From: Dactylonectria macrodidyma
Lineage: Eukaryota > Ascomycota > Sordariomycetes > Hypocreales > Nectriaceae
Direction: 5' to 3'
Length of the DNA: 64,000 nucleotides
Assembly: GCA_020744425.1 (NCBI GenBank)
Contig: JAGMUV010000015.1
Span: 310,001-374,000, forward strand
Shown: positions 36,301-46,745 of the stretch, piece by piece
Numbering within the stretch: the stretch's first letter is position 1
How the letters are laid out: each line of letters opens with the position of its first letter
Notes under the pieces: generated by a model
The model's input: only the letters and a program-made list of their open reading frames with translations
Database searches by the model: none
Told to the model about the DNA's origin: nothing
Position numbers and translations under genes: made by a program

Positions 36301-36675
36301 AGCCAAGGAAGGTCAAAGGGACAGGGCGCAGGGCGCAGGACGCCAGAATCCAACATGCTCACGCCATCTGTCCACGATACTACATACCACGGAGTCGGAG
36401 CATGCAGATTGGGCCATGTTGGTGAAACGTCGGTAGGCCACTTGGTGAGCCAATCCCGCCCGTCGATATAACGTTTCATTCGCTTCGGCCATTGGTCAAC
36501 AACGACTCCATCTCCATTCTTAACCTCTCCGGCCTCTCGACGCGGCTATCGGACTTCCGTTTTTACCTCTTATCCATCCACACGAAGCCCGAAAGCCACC
36601 TTTATCTCGACACGGCGTGGGTGAGCCGCCACACCAGCCATGGCTGCTGCACACCTTACCGCAAATAGCTGTAGT

Positions 36676-36719
36676 CTTGCAGCAGCTTTGCAGCAGCTTT
36701 GCAGAAGCCTTGCAGAAGT
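36676..36719. repeat. Four 11-bp tandem units, YTTGCAGMAGY
   Basis: Units begin at 36676, 36687, 36698 and 36709 and differ at only a few bases. They lie in gene-free DNA. The 11-bp period is not a multiple of three, which argues against coding. Confidence 0.85.
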
Positions 36720-39700
36720 GCGCACTCAATGCACTCGAGGCTTGCCTGCAAGCCACACATCTGGCCAAGCTCCAGAACAGGCATTGATCGTGACACAAAG
36801 GTCGCTCTCATGGCCTTTGCCGTAGCCGCCGCCCCCTCACTAACAAAGGGCTGCCGGACCGAGTACGGATGGAGTACGTCTCAATGGTTGCTTCAGTTAT
36901 CTAATCGCCCACGATAGCCACGAATCCACGATATAGACACCTCCCTAGGTCTCGCTATCTGCCTTTGGCTACTTTCTGACTTGCCTATCTAGTTCCCGAA
37001 TCGCTCGTCCCCAGATGGATGCCTTCAGCAATGCCGTTGCTATTATCAATTGGCCCAGCCACAACCACATCTTCGTTCCTATCGCCCAAACTCTGCTGTC
37101 CTCGGCCGCGGTGGACGTCAAGACTCTCCAGGGGTTGTATACGCCTGCTGCATCGATCGATTTCGAGCCTAATCTCATCAACCCGGTTCTCCAGATAGGT
37201 TCATGGTTTTCGGTTCCATCTCCCGGGCTGACCACGCAAGCCTCCCAAACTGGTTGCTGAAACCCACTAATCCGTCTTTCCCTCACACTATTGAAGTTGA
37301 CACGAATTGTGCAGCCGGTCAGCAGCAAAAGACCCAACGTAACGCATATGAGCCCTCGTCCGAGCAACCTCTTCGTCCTCTCTCCCTACTCGCAGGGACA
37401 GTTTCGGTCGAAACCAATACCACGGTGGGCAGGAGGCTGGTTGGAGGTCGGGTTGCGGAACTTCATGAAGACCTCGATGTATGCAGTCTTCTGCTGTAGC
37501 GCTGGGATAACCGAGATGATGGCGTTTCACGGGTTGTTCTCTCTTGGGCCATGATAAACTGATGCGGCCGAAAAGAGGGCCGCCCTCACATGAATTGCTT
37601 TGTAAGTAGCTTCTCCGTCTTCGTTACAGTGGAGTAAAAAGCTACACACAGGAGATGAAGTCCATCAAGAGACTGGGATGCTGCAGATAATGTCATCTCC
37701 GAGGACCTCCTGCGGCGGACATCATGGCGAAATTCATGACGGCGTAAGAATCGCATCATCAGGCAGAGGCACCGGCGAACAAGCGCCTTATCAACCACGG
37801 GCCTGCTCACTTCCCTGTCCACTCCCGCAGCATGGCTGTCCCACGCGCGTCTACGGACGACAACGGTACAGTGTACGGCATGCATCGCGCAGACGTTGTA
37901 ACACCCTTCGACGTGCCGCACCTGGGTTCTTGGTCCTGCGGACGCACCTTTTGATGCGCGGCACATGCGATGCAACCCTCCAAGAGGACCCGGCTTACTG
38001 ACCAGTCATTTCTTCACCGGTTGCCAAATCTTGACGGGCGCCCGGAGTGCCTGGGGCCATGAGATGCATCGTAGTATCTGAGTGCTTACCCTCCAACCTG
38101 AACCATGGCCCACGGTGATACACCAGCGTCGAGGTTGTTCTGGGATGGGGGACGACGTGGCTCCGTCAACCTCGTCAAACAGCTCTGAGCCCGTTTCTAC
38201 TGCCGCCCGTGTGGCCCCACGATGGGTGGACGGATGCTACCTTGGTCGTCCAGAGCCCCTACAGGCTGCGGCGGCCTCGACTAGATGTAGTCAACAGGAC
38301 ACCATCGACATGGGTAGCCGTGGTGGTTCCCTCCCCTGTTGGTGGAGGAGCCGGCAGATGATCGATTGCAGGGTCTATGATTTGTGAGAGGCTCCAAGCT
38401 TAATCCATGATTTCTAGCTCTGGCAATACCTTTCACCATTTTACCGTTGTTTTCTCTCTTCTCTCCATCTTCTCTCATTGTTTCCTCTCTTCCCTTTCCA
38501 ACTCAACTCGCCATAGACGCGTCTTTCATTTTGGCCCTGCCATTGACCCCCTCCCTTCTTGGCCTACAACACCCTCAATTATATCGACACAGCATGCAGT
38601 GCCGAACGGATCGGTCCAATCATTTCACTACAACATCTTCTCCTCTCGAGTGTCAGTTACTTGTCGTCCAGAATCGCCCCATTCATCGAGCGACATGGTG
38701 CGCAACGTCCCCATCCATACCCTTGTTCGGTGTTTGTTCGAGTAGAGCCTCTAGTCCGAGAGGTTTCTGAGTGCCCGGAATGCGTAGGTTGTCCGACAAG
38801 GTCGCTGCTGGGCCCTAAAAACACCTCCCGGGGTTGAATGGTGTTTCAATTTGTGATTTCAACGCCCCGGTTCAACAGCTGCGCACAAGACTCGATTCTT
38901 GCTAGTGATGGGGCGATGGAGCTTGGCCAAGAGACCCCTGCATTGAACATGTGAAAGGCAATGCCAGTGAATTCCAGCAGATCATGGCATTGTCTTCTGT
39001 AATTAAGATATGGAAGTATGGCGTTTTGAATCGTTCAAGATAAGATGGTTGTGTTATATCAAGTCAGGCCGCTATCACCGACGTCTTCCGACTTATGGTT
39101 GTGCAACACCTCGACTTGCCATGGGCACACGCTATGTATGTGCATTCTCAGCCTCATAGTTATCCACCATCTGATAGTGTACAAGACGCGAGGATTCTCT
39201 CCCCACATCAATTACCCTCCCCCATTGGGGTCCGACTTGCCGCAACATAACTCAACTGGAGATGGCCGATGCATGTCAACCCTGGCGCTGGCCACGGTCG
39301 ATTCTCTTCTAAGGCTCCTCGCAAATCATCGTGCTAGCGCTAGAGGACACGGTTCAGGGATGGCAGGCAGTCAAGCAGCAGTTCATTGACCTACCCGTAA
39401 ATATCACTCCATATCCCGGTCGGACATCGATCGGTGGTACGCGACGGCCCGCTGGGCAGTGCTGATTGAGAAGGTAGCGCAATGCTCTGGGATGGTTCAC
39501 ACACACCAAGGTGGAGGAGGGTCACAGTCCTCCCCATCACGGATCCTAACGGTCGAAAACGGAGCTTGACCGAGAAAACAAGAAACTCGGAGTCAACTAC
39601 CAAGAGTTTGCCACCTCATTCGGATTTTCTCGGAGCAAGCCGCGTCTAGGCGGAGGGTAATGCTGAACTGGATTCTGAAAAATTGTACCAGTTGAATAAC

Positions 39701-41305
39701 CCCGAGACGTGGCAAGAAGTCTGACGCCTTGCAACGCACGGTTGAGTTCATCCCAGAATTACGACATGCGTGAGAAAAAAAAAGCACATTTCCCCGCTGG
39801 GTGTCATCATCGAACAGAAATAAACAACACGACTTGACGACGTACAGTACGAAGTACCCAAGGGACAGCCACAACAACGGCGGTTTTTGGAAGCAAAGTC
39901 CACTGAATGCTGCCCATCCCTACTCGCTAAAAAGGGACCCATGTAGTGTGTAACATGGCAAGGAAGAGGAGGTCCTTGACAAGGCCGTCGAACCGATGTG
40001 GGGCCATCTGTCCTGCATGGCATCTCAAACGGGGACATGCTTCCAGCCATCACTTTCCTCTGGTGTAACTCAGGAATCGAGACCCACGGAGATTTGATTT
40101 GCTAAGGAGTTCTCATTAGAGTCCTCTTATCACGCCTCTTGCTGCATCTCGACGAGTTGAGACGAGAACTTTGTCGGACTGCGTTATCACACAGGGCATA
40201 TGGAGATCGGCGGCCGACGTCAATGGGAAGCGCCATGAAACGAATAGCAAACTTCCGTGCTGTGTATCTAAGCCTTGAGAGGAATCGCACCAAGCGGAAG
40301 AAGTACCATAGTAAAAGCCTCGACCTTGGGTTTGCGGAACCACCCTGTTGTCCGAAAGGATAGAAGGCAATAGAGCAGCAACTCAAAAGCATCCAGTAAA
40401 TGCGCTCTTAAACTCATCTTGGCAGCTAGGTAACTATCACACCACATTGACATGATGCAGCCACGGCAAAACCCGTGGGCTATATCATTGGCCTACCCAG
40501 CCACACGCCGCGAGTGCGTAAACACGGCGCTTTGGCTGGTCCCTTTGGCCTGGTCCCCTTTGACTGGCCCCTTCAACTAGTGATCCTTGTCCCTTCACCC
40601 TCCGCGAGCTCTGGCGTTCCACAACAGCCACACACCACATCCAGGTTTGAATGCATGCACCATTCGGTGTGCATTAGGCAGCCCAACGGTCCTGCAGTGC
40701 GACACACGGCCAGAATTAACCGGGGCCGTAGCAGGGGGCGTGTGCTTGGCCCCCAGACTAATCGGGCATGAAGCACGCCTTAGTTGAGGGTTGCGAACCG
40801 GATGTTATCCTGGGCGACCGATGGGTTCTGCGAGGAGTGATGATGCTTCCTTGACACCCACCACATCTATGACTGGTGTCTGATGTGTTCGTATCGTCGA
40901 TCGCTAGGGATAAAAAAAACCCGGCGTCCAGGATTATGTTGACCGGCTGCATGCAGGACCTGAGGGCCTTGTCTGTGTGCGCCAGGCTTGCTAGTATGGG
41001 TGTGCAGCCAGTGCAACAATGCCACTGTTTGCTCTCTGAAATCTAAGGACCGACAGCCACTTTATCGCACGTCCCACTCGTCATGGTGTTGCGCCCCGCG
41101 CCTCAGAGGGGATATGGTCTCGTGGCGATGATGGCACCTTCGACGGGAAACCAGGACGGGCAAGCCCGGTGCAATGTAACACAGGACTGTCTGGCCGCTG
41201 CCACGTCGGCCAAGCTGCAAATCCTCCAGGACCTCACCGGCCTTCATCGAGCCATCGAGCCTGTCCGGCCACCCGCCCGCCGGGGCCGAAGTCTGCCGGG
41301 GCTAT

Positions 41306-42904
41306 CTATGCTCTCGGAGCAAAGGCAACGTCGCGCGGCAGTCGGAAAGTGGCGCAGAACATCCGCTTCGCGGGCGCGACGTCCCGGACATCGTAGATAA
41401 GCACCTCACCATCATTTTCAGCCTGTCCGGGCTTAAGCATGACGCCTATCTCCTTTTCGATCCTCTGGCAAATGTCCAAGAGGGGGGTTTCATCGTCCGC
41501 CTTGACCGCGAAGCAGTGGACGTGGATCATGGGTAGCTTCGTCTCGGTGTGGGGGGTAAAAAGCTCCTCGTGACCGTGGTACAAGCCACGGTAGTTGTGA
41601 AGAAACTCGATGGCCGACGCTGGTAGGTTCATGACGAAATGCGAGATAGTAGGAGGCACTGGGATCTGAAGAGGCGCTGGTGGGGGTGCCGTAGAGTTCC
41701 TGGGTTGCCTTGGGGGCTTAATCGTCGCGCAATCACCGCGCTTGGAAGCCTTGAGCACGAGGTCGACAGCTTGTTGAGGGAATTCGTGCCCATCACAGTT
41801 GAAAGGCTTGACGTACTGAGACACCTGTATACGCCCGTTAGCCGTGAAGCTTCCACCGTCGAGCTGAGCCGAAGGCTGACCTTGTTCCTTTGGATTGCTT
41901 CCTCTAGATACTTGTAACTCTCTGGGTTCTTGTCGTTTGCCCAGACAAAAACACCCTTCTTGCCAGCGGGCACCGCAAATGGCCCAATACCGGCCATGAC
42001 GTCGGCAACGACCTCGCCTGGTTTGAAGAGGCTTGTGATCCGCTTGTGCTCCGTGTCAAGCTTGCTGTTCCAGTACACCTTGGAGTAGTCGAACTTGAAG
42101 GAACACCCAGCCTCGCTGACCTCGACGTTCATGTCGTCGGGCCCACCGAGGACTTCGTAGGCAAATGTCCTGTACTCGTTTTCTGAGCCAACATTGTCGA
42201 TCTTGTTGATGACTGTTCGGATATGAGGGTTCTTGTCCAACAGGACTTCTGCAATAAGCTTCTTGTAGGGTAGATACTGGTTCCGGATGTTCAGATGGGC
42301 TAGTCATATTAGCATTCGATTTCGTGAACTGATCTGGCTTCACATACCGACATGCCCAACGGTATTAAATCCACTTGGGATCTCATCTTTGAGTTCATCT
42401 GGCAGTACAGCTCTCAAAACGTCGACTTGCCTCTTGTCAGCTCATCACGCACAAAGCCACCGCAATGAAAATTCATACCGTACGACCACAAATCGTAATT
42501 AATTTCAATATCATATGGGACAATTTTGAGGTCACCCAACTTGGCGGCTTCTTGAAGAACCGGGCTCCAAGTCTCTGGTACTACATTTTATTGCTCTAGT
42601 GTTAGTCATCTCACACGTCGTTGACAGTCTATCGGTAACGCAACTCACACGAAGGCTTGACCTGAGGAGCCAGGACAATGCATTTCTTTCCCTGGGAAGC
42701 AAGAGCCGGGTCGGGATCCGGGAGGACAGGGTTAAACCGTTCAAAAAAGAGGACCTCGTTCGTCTTTTCCAGCGCCTTGCGATACTTGGAAAGCAGTTTG
42801 TTTTCCTTGACTGAAGCAGCGGCGGCGTTGAGCGTATTTGCAAAAAGCGCCCTGTCCAGTGACTTGGCCGCCCGAACGGCAGCGGGGGCTCGAAACAGGT
42901 TCAT
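41306..42904 (-). CDS. trm5: tRNA (guanine37-N1)-methyltransferase Trm5
   Basis: Five exons: 42904-42649, 42580-42479, 42425-42348, 42299-41881, 41824-41306; all phases agree, 457 aa. Trm5 methylates N1 of G37 next to the anticodon, preventing frameshifts; fungal Trm5 works in cytosol or nucleus and in mitochondria. Seen here: the N-terminal region beginning [20 protein letters not shown], the conserved [13 protein letters not shown] segment, the SAM-binding core [20 protein letters not shown], the following [11 protein letters not shown], and the catalytic-site motif [14 protein letters not shown] Pro-rich insert (about 364-376) precedes that last motif. The start is the first Met in frame. 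A possible upstream ATG (about 42994) does not join in frame with the visible splice sites. Confidence 0.93.
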
Positions 42905-43382
42905 CTCACGGAGTTGCAAGTTTTTCTGTATAGGTCTCAGTCAGTCCCTCGTCGCACAAATTACTTTTCGTAGAGGCTGATAGCACTGACATCCATACTG
43001 GCGCCTTGGTCCTGAGTCTGGTATCGTCGGGTATCCGAAGCACTGACTCTTACTGAGACAGGGATTCGGGAGAGGCTGAGATGAATTTTAGGGCTTGTGG
43101 AGTCGCATTTTTGGCAGTTGCACCGCCACGTCTGCCGCCACAAATCGCGGCCACCAACACCATGAGTCGAAAACTGAACGTTCAATGTGGTGATGTCACG
43201 ATTCTTCCTCCCTTGCCTTTCTAGTCATAGCAATCGGTCGGTTAAATCTCTCTCCAACACGAGTTCAGTCTCCTATGCCTCTCACATCCCTTTTACACAT
43301 GAACAAGATCAAGTGCTGACCTACCTCCTTTTTCAGGCCTTGCCAGCTGCCTCCATATTCCGCATCACCGCCGACTTCAACC
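42905..43382. other. Region between trm5 start and first 5S gene
   Basis: This holds the trm5 promoter and 5' leader and the upstream flank of the first 5S gene. An intron-like stretch (donor at about 42960, acceptor CAG at about 42922) may lie in the trm5 leader. Confidence 0.5.
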
Positions 43383-43501
43383 ACATACGATCATAGCTCT
43401 TAGAAAATACGGGATCCCGTCCGCTCTCCCTTAGTCAAGCTGAGAAGCGGTGGATTAGTACTCGGGTCGGTGACGACCGGGGAATCCCCACTGTTGTATG
43501 T
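43383..43501 (+). rRNA. 5S ribosomal RNA, copy 1
   Basis: A 119-nt sequence begins ACATACGATCATAG and ends GTTGTATGT, the complementary ends of fungal 5S rRNA helix I. The internal pol III control region (GGGATCCCGTCCGCTCTCCC and GGGTCGGTGACGACC) matches other ascomycete 5S genes. A T7 run at 43504-43510 fits a pol III terminator, and ATAT lies about 28 nt upstream. Helices II and V can be drawn by eye. It is transcribed from the plus strand between trm5 and the AlkB gene. Confidence 0.95.
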
Positions 43502-43579
43502 TGTTTTTTTGCCTCTTTTTACATCTCACATCACGATCTCCACTCCACAGCCATGATCCCGTTCAGCATAACTCCTGGC

Positions 43580-43698
43580 ACATACGACCACAGCTCTTAG
43601 AAAATACGGGATCCCGTCCGCTCTCCCTTAGTCAAGCTAAGAAGCGGTGAATTAGTACTCGGGTCGGTGACGACCGGGGAATCCTCACTGTTGTATGT
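43580..43698 (+). rRNA. 5S ribosomal RNA, copy 2
   Basis: A second 119-nt 5S gene in the same orientation, 78 nt after copy 1. It differs from copy 1 at five positions, all transitions. Two of these form a G-C to A-U exchange in one helix, and a third turns a G-U pair into A-U, so folding is preserved. A T6 run follows directly (43698-43703). Ascomycete 5S genes are usually dispersed, so a local pair indicates a tandem duplication. Confidence 0.95.
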
Positions 43699-43866
43699 TT
43701 TTTATTTGCTTTGCTCTTTCTTTTTGTTGGCATCTTGTCTCATTTGTTTGCACGCAGCGGCATATCTTGTTTTTCTAACAACTTGATAGATATTCCCCTC
43801 ACCCCCTAGAATGAGGTAGTTATCACAATCATCATCAACGCTCTACGATATACTTCCTTGAGTGCC

Positions 43867-44951
43867 ATGTCAAAAAAACGGACCCTTGATGCATTTTTTG
43901 CCCCTGCGCCAAAACGAAATCGTAAAGAAGACGAACAGGTAGTCGAGCAACTGCAAGAGCGGGTACGCAAGAGAGCCATGGGCCCCTCGTGGAGTATAGA
44001 GAGTTCTGACGAATCCGTGCAGGACGTGTTCTCAAAGCATCAATGTTACCCTCATCCTATCAAGAACCTCCACTCATCAATCAGCAAAGAGCTGCCGGGC
44101 CTTCCTACCAAGCCCGGAAAGAAAATCAATGATCAGCCTGACCTAGATCTCTTGTATTTCGAGCCCTTTATTCCAAGCACGGTTTCTCGAAGGCTGTTTG
44201 AATTTCTCCGCGCCGAATTGCCCTTCTACAGGGTAGAGTATAAGATCAAGCGGGGCGGCATAGAGACCCAAGTCCGAACACCAAGGTTGGTGAAGTTTCA
44301 ACACTCACCCAAAGCATTTGAGCTGACAAGACCTGAAGATGGACTACAGTTTTCGGGCTCGATGAGACCTCCATATTCGACGACGATGGGCATGTTGTGG
44401 ACGTGAATCTAAGGGCCAGGACTTCAGACAAGCGTTATCAGAAGTATCCGCCCCGACCAATACCAAAATGTCTCGATGAACTGCGTCAATGCACCGAAGC
44501 GGCGACAGGCTGCAAATTCAACTTCTGCCTGGTGAACTACTATGCATCCGGCTCTGACAGTATCTCCTTTCACAGTGACGACGAGCAGTTTCTCGAAAAG
44601 GAGCCTGCAATTGCCTCCTTTTCGCTGGGATCGCGGCGTGACTTTTTGATGAAGCACAAACCAACTCCACCAGGCAGTGCGGATTCGCTTACTGCCAATG
44701 CGAAGCCCTTGAAACTCCAACTGGGGAGCGGCGACATGTTGTTAATGAGGGGGAGGACGCAATCCAACTGGCTGCATTCAATACCGAAACGGACAGGTAA
44801 GAACCAGGAAGATGGCGGGAGAATAAACATCACCTTCCGGAGGGCCATGATTAAGGATGGTACGGAGAATTACTATAACTACAACGTGGGAACCGGATTG
44901 GTGTACAGGTGGAGCAAAGAAGCCCGTGAAATGACAATATGGAAAAATTGA
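43867..44951 (+). CDS. AlkB-family Fe(II)/2-oxoglutarate dioxygenase (ALKBH2/3-like DNA repair)
   Basis: Two exons: 43867-44285 and 44339-44951 (intron 53 bp, donor GTTGGT, acceptor GAAG), 343 aa. Splicing restores PRWTTVFGLDE, a segment typical of the AlkB family. Iron ligands are visible in SFHSDDEQ (His218, Asp220) and WLHSIPKR (His286); the 2-oxoglutarate-binding arginines are in GRINITFRR (Arg301, Arg307). These enzymes remove N1-methyladenine and N3-methylcytosine from DNA by oxidative demethylation. Residues 4-11 (KRTLDAFF) resemble a PCNA-interacting PIP box with Lys in place of the usual Gln, and basic residues follow. This suggests action at replication forks. Substrate preference (single- or double-strand DNA, or RNA) cannot be read from sequence. 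Confidence 0.9.
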
Positions 44952-45016
44952 GGGTATAGATGAGAAATTGGCTGTCCCCGGCGAGACAAAGAAACATATA
45001 CACGGCCTAGACATTC

Positions 45017-46114
45017 TTATTTTCCTTTGCGCATCTGGGCCTTTCCAAAGTGTTGCAAGGCCTTGAGGAAGACTTGGTATCCTACCCTTTCATTGTCTTG
45101 GAGGCAAAAGATTTCCGTTAGCCGAATTTGCCAGGGTGGGTACCCCGACAACTCGAGATACGGGCCGAAGGTGATCAGGAGATCAGGCTCGGTCATGATA
45201 CCCTCAGATAGCTCAGCGTCAATCAACTCTGTGGAGATATCTCGGGGAGACAGCTTGCCCTTTTGTGACATCTCAGCTAGTGTCCGGGTCAGATCCACCA
45301 TCGAGTCCCGGCCATCTTCGGACGAAATCAAGTGCAATCTCAAATGTCCCTGGGGGTTTTCGCCGATAGGTGCTGGCAAGTCTTCCTTGTGTGGTGAAGT
45401 GACGGATAGCCCGGGGTGCTGTCCTCCAAAATAGAAGGTGAGCTTCTGATTCACTGCGTCGTAGACCCGCGACATGTTCTTCTTCAGGATGCCTGCGCAA
45501 TGTTAGCCATTCTGCCAGAGGAAAATCAAAAGATGGCGTTGCCGTACCAGTCTTCTCGTACACGGAGAGCATGGGTATTTCTGCACAGGCGCACCATGTT
45601 GCGATCTCGGCAACTTCATCTATCAATCGTTCGAGGTCCGCCTTTGCCCTGTGGCTCTCCTTGGCCTTCAAAATCACACTGAGATGCTTGGGTTTCTTCT
45701 TCAGCGCCATGACGTCCCTCTTTATGTACTGCGGGGTGCCGTGGTGGTAGTAGAAGACAGACGAGACTTGGTAACAGACAACATTCCACATCTGTCGGAC
45801 TCGAATGTAAAGCGAGAAAATACCATGCAGTAGGGCAAAGACTAGAACATGCACCTGGTTCTTAAGGAATCGTCGGACGCCCAACGGTGACCTTCGTTGC
45901 ACTCGCGAGTTAGAGGTTGGGACTGAAGGAGTTTCGTTCGGTGTGGGGAGGTAAGACTTTTGTTTGTTAGTACGGATGAAAACCCTCGTACGACCTCTGT
46001 GTATGTGTCACCGACCTTGAGCATTCGTTGTCTCTCCTGCTCGCTCATGAGTGTGTGGTTCTGGTGATCGTCGGCTCGATAGGCCTGGCGATCGCGGACC
46101 GTCATCAGGGGCAT
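45017..46114 (-). CDS. nus1: Nus1/NgBR subunit of dehydrodolichyl diphosphate synthase
   Basis: Three exons: 46114-46016, 45956-45548, 45492-45017 (introns 59 and 55 bp), 327 aa. Nus1 is the non-catalytic partner of a cis-prenyltransferase at the ER membrane, making dolichol for glycosylation. Seen here: a polar N-terminus, a hydrophobic segment at about residues 68-86 (HVLVFALLHGIFSLYIRV) that would anchor it, the cis-prenyltransferase-like fold, and the conserved C-terminal part with EPDLLITFGPYLELSGYPPW and IRLTEIF. The C-terminus ends QMRKGK instead of the usual RXG motif that completes the partner's active site. The gene converges with the AlkB gene (65 bp between stops) and diverges from sec10. 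Confidence 0.88.
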
Positions 46115-46745
46115 CTTGAGGTGGTTGCAGCCTCTATAGGCTGGCTGACAGGACTGGTGAGTGTGGCCGGTGACTAGAAGTTGAGTAACGCGAACGAAGG
46201 TCCTGATGGGACGTAAATATCCTGGTCCAGGAGTCGAATCGCACAGAGGCTGGGGTTGGTGCTGCTTATAAGGAAACCTGCGAGGATGTGTGGGCAGACG
46301 TGTTTACCAAAAAGCTGGCCTTGCTCCTGTGGCGGTGCTGGGCGATTACGTCGTCAGTCCCACTCGCCAAGCTCCTGCCAGTCTTGTTCTGCCCAGTGAG
46401 TTGAGCCACTGAAGCTTCGTCTCTCGCCCGAACTTGGCATGTGCCTGCTGCTAGCCTTGGCGCCAGGCCGAAATCTGTGGCGCAGTTATCATTGGAACTC
46501 GGAAGGCGGGGCCTTGGAGCTCAGCCTGGCCTAAGTACGCACTGTACGTACATACATGGAACTCGAGACATGGTCGCATGTTTGAAGAACGAGACACGAC
46601 ACCCACGACGTTGACGACGCGCAGACGCAATAACGGCCACACAGACGATTAAAGCAACCGAGCCACAGCTTCGAAAGCCAACTGCTTCTCCCCACATGTA
46701 GTCCCGCCACTTGCGACTGTCTCACGAGCCTGCCGAGTTTCGACC
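46115..46745. promoter_or_regulatory. Divergent promoter region of nus1 and sec10
   Basis: 631 bp between two start codons on opposite strands. No gene is seen. No individual transcription factor site can be assigned with confidence. Confidence 0.5.

Larger units (their letters stand above)
29831..41305. other. 11.5-kb gene-poor interval
   Basis: I found no gene I can support in this stretch, which runs from the reg1 start to the trm5 stop. Open stretches are short, often open on both strands at once, and lack domains and credible introns. Contents include the reg1 promoter side with a (GAGGTC)3 and TTGT repeats near 30318-30366, CCTGG-rich DNA near 35947-35980, an 11-bp tandem repeat at 36676, and many scattered small ORFs. 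The part 37015-37260 on the plus strand and 37367-36969 on the minus strand is open on both strands and remains undecided. Long leaders, non-coding RNAs or decayed repeats could fill this region. Confidence 0.5.

Noticed and set aside
42961..43185. Possible upstream exon of trm5 encoding a mitochondrial presequence
   Set aside because: The only good donor (GTAATT) leaves the wrong phase relative to the exon starting MNLFRAP; treated as leader.
46225..46290. Possible tRNA-like TCGAATC element
   Set aside because: No matching acceptor stem, A box or cloverleaf could be drawn on either strand.
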